Positions 60,243 to 64,000 of a DNA stretch of 64,000 nt are shown here, piece after piece (position 1 is the first letter of the stretch; each line of letters starts with the position of its first letter). Origin of the DNA: a candidate division BRC1 bacterium ADurb.Bin183 (GTDB taxonomy: Bacteria > Sumerlaeota > Sumerlaeia > MWCT01). The translations under genes and the position numbers were made by a program. The stretch is from assembly GCA_002070185.1 (NCBI GenBank), contig MWCT01000015.1, forward strand, positions 1 to 64,000. Reading direction: 5' to 3'. Below the pieces are notes generated by a model. The model did not search any database. It worked only from the letters and a program-made list of their open reading frames with translations, and had not been told where the DNA came from.

Positions 60243-61790
60243 TTAAAAGGTCGGGACAGCAAGCGTTGAAATTTCCACCTCATCAACGGCATACCTAACC
60301 TCTGCGGGCGCCGAAGAATCAAGGTTGATTACCTCAACCGCCACGCCAAGGTTGCCGCCCATGCCGTATTTGTTATTAAAATAGGCATAGTAGTTATCGA
60401 AGGCGAAATCCTTGCCGCCAGTCACAGGCTCTTCATAAGTCTTCCAAACCGGTGACTGAAAGGTTCCAACCATCTGATTGGCTTCGTGATCATAGAAACG
60501 AACGCGGATAGTCGGCAGAGCCGCTGCCACTTTGGCAGGTATCGCTTCGTTGCCTATTTTTACGCGAATCTGATAAAGAACGGCTTGGTCCATTGCTATC
60601 TGGGTTTGCTCATTCTGCCAGAAACCGTAGCAATAGTTGCTAACGGTTTGCATAGCCAGAGCGCCAAAACCCTCCTCAATCCACTCAAATTGCGGCGCGT
60701 CAAAGGTGCCCAAGGGAATCTGCCCGCTGTTTGTCCAGCCTTCCCCGCCCGTATCAAAGGTGTAAAGCTGAACCTGAGTCGGAGTTCCGGCGTTTGCAAT
60801 GGGCATCTTGTCCAGCTGCACCCAATCCAGCATGAGGGTCGCCACGGCGGCGTCTTCGGATTCTACATTAATAAGGTCGAAAGAAAGCGTGCCTGTTATT
60901 CCCGTGCCAATGGCTTGGTGCTGCGGACGGAAATAAAGGTCATAAGTTTTATAAGCTGAATCATCAGGAGAGGCTTCGCCTTCGCCCAAACTATTCACTG
61001 TCAGAGCATCGCCTTGCATAAAGTTGGAGGCGTTATAGCGCAAGCGGAAAGTGGGGGTCATCTTCTTATCGGCTTGGTCGCTCTTCACAGCAAAGCGGGC
61101 GCGATAAAGGGTATCCGCGGCGATATTATCCACTGCGGCGTCCTTATACCAGAACCCATATGTATTGGTGCTGTTGCAGGTGATGTTGAGCGTGCCGGGG
61201 GCAGTTGCTGAATGCGCATAATCAGGCGCGTCAAAGGGTAGAACCTGTCCAGTATTCAGCCAGCCTTCCGCATCGGTAGTGAATTCCCATTTTTTTGGAC
61301 CGCCGCCGATAGTGTAGGAACCGTCGTTCCACGCGCCAATCAGATCTATTGCGCCGGACTTTTGGGCTCGGGAATTGGGTTGATCAAATGTCACTGCTGT
61401 AACGCCTTCTTTTAGAGCTTTGAACTTGAGCGTGGCGAAAAGGATTGCGTTACCAACGGGAGGTTCCGTTTCATTGCATCCATAAACGATCTGAACCTGG
61501 CTCTTGGCTGCATCCACTTTTTTGATGAGTTTGAAATCAAACACATCTTCGTCAACGGTTATACCGCTTGCGGTGATTGAAAGCGCCGTTGCATCGTAAT
61601 TAATATAGGTCTGGCAGGTTTTGACCGGTTCTCCGCCGGAGTCAATAAGAACCTGCACCTCAATGTTAGCGCCGACGGGATATGTGCCCGTTGCGGGACT
61701 CAAACTCAAGGAACCAGCGGGAGTTTGGGCAAAAAGAATTTGCGAGAAGCACAGAGCAACCACGACTAACGCGAACAGTTGTTTCCTCAT
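60243..61790 (-). CDS. Exported cohesin-domain protein with two related beta-sandwich repeats
   Basis: This 515-aa protein has a signal peptide (MRKQLFALVVVALCFSQILF), then a cohesin-like domain (about 25-165; GTYPVGANIEVQVLID, NYDATALSI, ILFATLKFKALKEGVTAVTF). Two copies of a 170-residue beta-sandwich follow (WEFTTDAEGWLNTGQ and LYTFDTGGEGWTNSGQ, each with a YGFW block), resembling carbohydrate-binding folds. No catalytic residues are recognised. It may anchor dockerin partners and bind polysaccharide. It follows the cohesin/dockerin gene by 36 bases, has AAGGAG upstream and ends at a good terminator. Confidence 0.8.
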   Translation of the reverse strand: MRKQLFALVVVALCFSQILFAQTPAGSLSLSPATGTYPVGANIEVQVLIDSGGEPVKTCQTYINYDATALSITASGITVDEDVFDFKLIKKVDAAKSQVQIVYGCNETEPPVGNAILFATLKFKALKEGVTAVTFDQPNSRAQKSGAIDLIGAWNDGSYTIGGGPKKWEFTTDAEGWLNTGQVLPFDAPDYAHSATAPGTLNITCNSTNTYGFWYKDAAVDNIAADTLYRARFAVKSDQADKKMTPTFRLRYNASNFMQGDALTVNSLGEGEASPDDSAYKTYDLYFRPQHQAIGTGITGTLSFDLINVESEDAAVATLMLDWVQLDKMPIANAGTPTQVQLYTFDTGGEGWTNSGQIPLGTFDAPQFEWIEEGFGALAMQTVSNYCYGFWQNEQTQIAMDQAVLYQIRVKIGNEAIPAKVAAALPTIRVRFYDHEANQMVGTFQSPVWKTYEEPVTGGKDFAFDNYYAYFNNKYGMGGNLGVAVEVINLDSSAPAEVRYAVDEVEISTLAVPTF

Positions 61791-61826
61791 TTTTTCACTC
61801 CTTTTTGAGTTGTTTGTTATCTTTGA

Positions 61827-62465
61827 TTATTTGCATACTTTTTCCCAGTCATCCAACAGATTGGTGAAATCGGTCAGATCATATGGGCTTCCCCATCCGT
61901 CCAAAAGAATCGTGAAATCGGAGAGGTTGACCGTTCCATCCAGATTGAAGTCCGCTTTATAAGTTGCCTGGAACTTGCCGTTTTTCACAGTATAGTCGGC
62001 TGTCTTGCTTTCGCCGGCGGCGTTGGAAACTCCGAATTTTTCCGGCTGAGTTATATCAAGAATAAGATCGCACATCTCACAAGCCGCTGCATCCGCTTTA
62101 ACCGTGAAAACGACTTTGGCAATGACGCCTTCGCCGGATTTGAACGTGCCCACTGGGACGCTGGGGGGATAGATAACGCCGCGCACCTCGCCTGTTTCGG
62201 CGCCGCCGCTTTTAATCGTGTTCGATTCCAGTGTAAACCCTTCGGCAAGCGCGCCTAACGAAACAACCGGATCGCTCAAGAGGTCGGGGCTGTAGGTGAC
62301 GGTGAAGTTGATTCCCGCGATATTATCGCCTGTGCCGGAGATGGGCACCTCGACTGTTTTGCCCGGAAGACCCACCACTATAGCGGGAAGGCTGATATCC
62401 GCCGCAAAGACGGAAGCCGCCATCAATCCAATCAAAATACCCAGCACCACACATTTCCTTTTCAT
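61827..62465 (-). CDS. Exported cohesin-dockerin protein
   Basis: This 212-aa protein has a signal peptide (MKRKCVVLGILIGLMAASVF), one cohesin-like domain (about 24-165; LPGKTVEVPISGTGDNIAGI, FKSGEGVIAKVVF) and a C-terminal dockerin-like pair (ADFNLDGTVNLSDFTILLDG followed by a degenerate DLTDFTNLLDDW). The first dockerin repeat has the Asp ladder of a calcium loop; the second lacks it. A protein that carries both modules could form chains with itself or partners. It is the first gene of a two-gene operon with the larger cohesin protein; AAGGAG precedes the ATG by 10 bases. Confidence 0.86.
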   Translation of the reverse strand: MKRKCVVLGILIGLMAASVFAADISLPAIVVGLPGKTVEVPISGTGDNIAGINFTVTYSPDLLSDPVVSLGALAEGFTLESNTIKSGGAETGEVRGVIYPPSVPVGTFKSGEGVIAKVVFTVKADAAACEMCDLILDITQPEKFGVSNAAGESKTADYTVKNGKFQATYKADFNLDGTVNLSDFTILLDGWGSPYDLTDFTNLLDDWEKVCK

Positions 62466-62514
62466 AATTACAAATCTCCTTTCTATTTCCTGTTTTCGAA
62501 TTTACATAGGACGA

Positions 62515-62544
62515 CACTTACGTCTCGACCATTTAGCGTGTCAA
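62515..62544 (-). promoter_or_regulatory. Possible promoter of the cohesin-dockerin operon
   Basis: A perfect -35 TTGACA (62544 to 62539) is followed after 18 bases by TAAGTG, a weak -10, about 50 bases before the ATG at 62465. Confidence 0.3.
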
Positions 62545-62743
62545 CTTCTTTTTTAACTTTTTGCCTCATCTAACTTTCGCGTTACTTGCTTGAGTTGACA
62601 AACAAACAATAAAACCATGCTACACTATTTTTTTGAATGCAAGAGTTTTTTTCATTTTTTTTCATTTTACTGATTTTCATTGGGCTCTAACTGGACGGCT
62701 TTCAATCAAATTTATTGTAAAACGCGCCTTTACAAAGATTCTA

Positions 62744-64000
62744 TCAGAATCCAAAACCACCGCACTCGCTCTTGAATATTTGATTTTTTAAACCATCGAA
62801 TTGCTGCCAGACAATAACTGCGTTTCCGTTGTCGTCCATTGCCACTTGGGGAGCAAGCCCTTCCTGCCCATCGGGGCTGATGTTGTCAGAAAGTCCGTCC
62901 GGATGTTTCCAAACGCCTCCCCAACATTCGCTTTTGAATATTTGACGTTTTGAGCCATCGATTTGCTGCCAGACAATAACGGCGTTTTCGTTGTTGTCCA
63001 TTGCCACTTGGGGTAAGTATGCTGATTGTTTATCCGGGCTGATGTTGTCCGAACGACTTGCGGGGTGTTTCCAAGCACCGCGCCGATACTCGCTCATAAA
63101 TATCTGATCATTTGCGCCATCCCATTGCATCCAGACAATAATGGCATTTCCGTTATCATCCATTGCTACTTGGGGATCATGCGCATTCTGATGAACGATG
63201 CTTATATAGTCCGAAATGTTTTGAGGATGTATCCAAACGCCGTTCCGATACTCGCTCATAAATATCTGATTACTTGATGAGCCCTCATATTGCTTCCAGA
63301 CTATGATGGCGTTCCCGTTGTTGTCCATTGCCACTTGAGGATTATCTGCCTCCTGCCCATCGGGGCTGATGTTGTCAGAAATTCCACCGGGATGTGTCCA
63401 AACGCCGCCCCGATACTCGCTCATAAATATCTGATAATTTGCGCCATCAAGTTGCCTCCAGACTATGATGGCGTTTCCGTCGTTGTCCATTGCCACTTGA
63501 GGACTCGATGCGTCCTGCCCATCGGGGCTGATGTTGTCAGAAAGTCCACCGGGATGTGTCCAAACGCCGCCCCGATACTCGCTTTTGAATATCTGATTTT
63601 TTGAACCATCGCCTTGCTGCCAGACTATTATGGCATTTCCCCTGTCGTCCATTGCCACTTGAGGATTATATGCGTTCTGCCCATCGGGGCTGATGTTGTC
63701 AGAAAGTCCACCGGGATGTGTCCAAACGCCGCCCCGATGCTCGCTTTTGAATATCTGACTTTTTTTACCATCGTTTTGATGCCAGACTATTATGGCATTT
63801 CCCTTGCCGTCCATTGCCACTTGAGGACTCGTTGCGTTCTGCCCATCGGGGCTGATGTTGTCAGAAAGTCCACCCGGATGTGTCCAGACGCCGCCCCGAT
63901 ATTCGCTTTTAAATATCTGACTTTTTGATGAGCCATCGTTTTGCTGCCAGACTATTATGGCATTTCCCTTGTCGTCCATTGCCACTTGAGGACTCGATGC
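62744..64000 (-). CDS. Tandem-repeat protein, truncated by the window edge
   Basis: The visible 418 residues are eight repeats of about 54 aa, each with QVAMDxxGNAIIVWQQ, QIFKSEYRGGVW and LSDNISPDGQ. The protein has no start in the window: translation is open to base 64000, so the N-terminus lies to the right. Repeats 1-4 (right side) are nearly identical, while those near the C-terminus diverge, a pattern of recent expansion at one end. The unit resembles beta-propeller or Asp-box-like blades, so the whole may be a propeller or extended adhesin. The C-terminus stops after KSECGGFGF, without an anchor. No domain beyond the repeats is seen. Confidence 0.85.
   Translation of the reverse strand, partial: ASSPQVAMDDKGNAIIVWQQNDGSSKSQIFKSEYRGGVWTHPGGLSDNISPDGQNATSPQVAMDGKGNAIIVWHQNDGKKSQIFKSEHRGGVWTHPGGLSDNISPDGQNAYNPQVAMDDRGNAIIVWQQGDGSKNQIFKSEYRGGVWTHPGGLSDNISPDGQDASSPQVAMDNDGNAIIVWRQLDGANYQIFMSEYRGGVWTHPGGISDNISPDGQEADNPQVAMDNNGNAIIVWKQYEGSSSNQIFMSEYRNGVWIHPQNISDYISIVHQNAHDPQVAMDDNGNAIIVWMQWDGANDQIFMSEYRRGAWKHPASRSDNISPDKQSAYLPQVAMDNNENAVIVWQQIDGSKRQIFKSECWGGVWKHPDGLSDNISPDGQEGLAPQVAMDDNGNAVIVWQQFDGLKNQIFKSECGGFGF

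Noticed and set aside
60004..60246. Plus-strand frame of 80 codons
   Set aside because: It has no ribosome site, overlaps the terminator of the opposite gene and shows no motif.
62595..62626. TTGACA with extended -10 TGCTACACT on the plus strand
   Set aside because: Spacer is 20 bases and no gene follows; it would read into the opposite-strand repeat gene.
62744..64000. Possible CRISPR or direct-repeat array
   Set aside because: The roughly 160-base periodicity keeps one open frame throughout and encodes repeated protein units with no spacers.

Overview
The window looks like a chromosomal segment of an uncultured, Gram-negative, probably anaerobic bacterium. Signs of an outer membrane and envelope are an OmpA-type peptidoglycan-binding domain, an O-antigen-polymerase-like protein, several glycosyltransferases and many Sec-exported proteins. 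Signs of anaerobic life are superoxide reductase, rubrerythrin, ferritin and a flavoprotein-rubredoxin in one operon under a PerR-like regulator. Very large exported proteins with Thr-Pro linkers, cohesin-like and dockerin-like modules recall uncultured phyla of the planctomycete/Sumerlaeota/Hydrogenedentota kind. That placement is a guess: no rRNA, tRNA, CRISPR array, phage or recognisable IS element was seen.

Layout. 1-2.8 kb: nested inverted repeats, a broken ribulokinase/HAD chimera and a secreted protein. 2.8-3.8 kb: an RRM protein behind a long, structured leader. 3.8-7.2 kb (+): a surface-polysaccharide operon (polymerase, nucleotide-sugar epimerase, GT2). 7.2-14.3 kb (-): a six-gene unit with PspA/IM30, a substrate-binding protein fused to OmpA, an ABC permease, an ABC ATPase, a coiled-coil membrane protein and a AAA ATPase. 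This is my best candidate for an undescribed envelope system. 14.4-17.1 kb (-): a Ski2-like helicase and an overlapping HhH/winged-helix partner. 17.2-28.2 kb: a PCC-domain protein, GH2, two radical SAM proteins, an AraC/GyrI regulator, HMCES, an AT-rich lipoprotein, a GH38-like protein whose expected nucleophile is missing, and a PilZ protein. 28.5-34.6 kb (+): carB, then htpX-like, grpE and dnaJ (protein quality control).

34.6-50.5 kb (-): two giant exported proteins (1941 and 3303 aa) separated by a branched RNA element. 50.6-54.8 kb (-): a corrinoid adenosyltransferase, a CHC2/TPR/double-beta-barrel protein of unusual architecture and the DNA polymerase III delta' subunit. 54.9-57.6 kb (-): the oxidative-stress operon perR-hrb-rbr-ftn-sor, with an inverted repeat abutting the perR start. 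57.8-64 kb: a small cupin, a double-domain glycosyltransferase, two cohesin-domain exported proteins (one with its own dockerin) and a tandem-repeat protein that runs off the right edge.

How the genes fit together. The exported proteins could form a non-cellulosomal cohesin/dockerin surface network decorated by the glycosyltransferases. The PspA unit would guard or remodel the inner membrane, and the PerR operon would detoxify oxygen species with reductases rather than catalase. These links are inferences from domains and gene order only.
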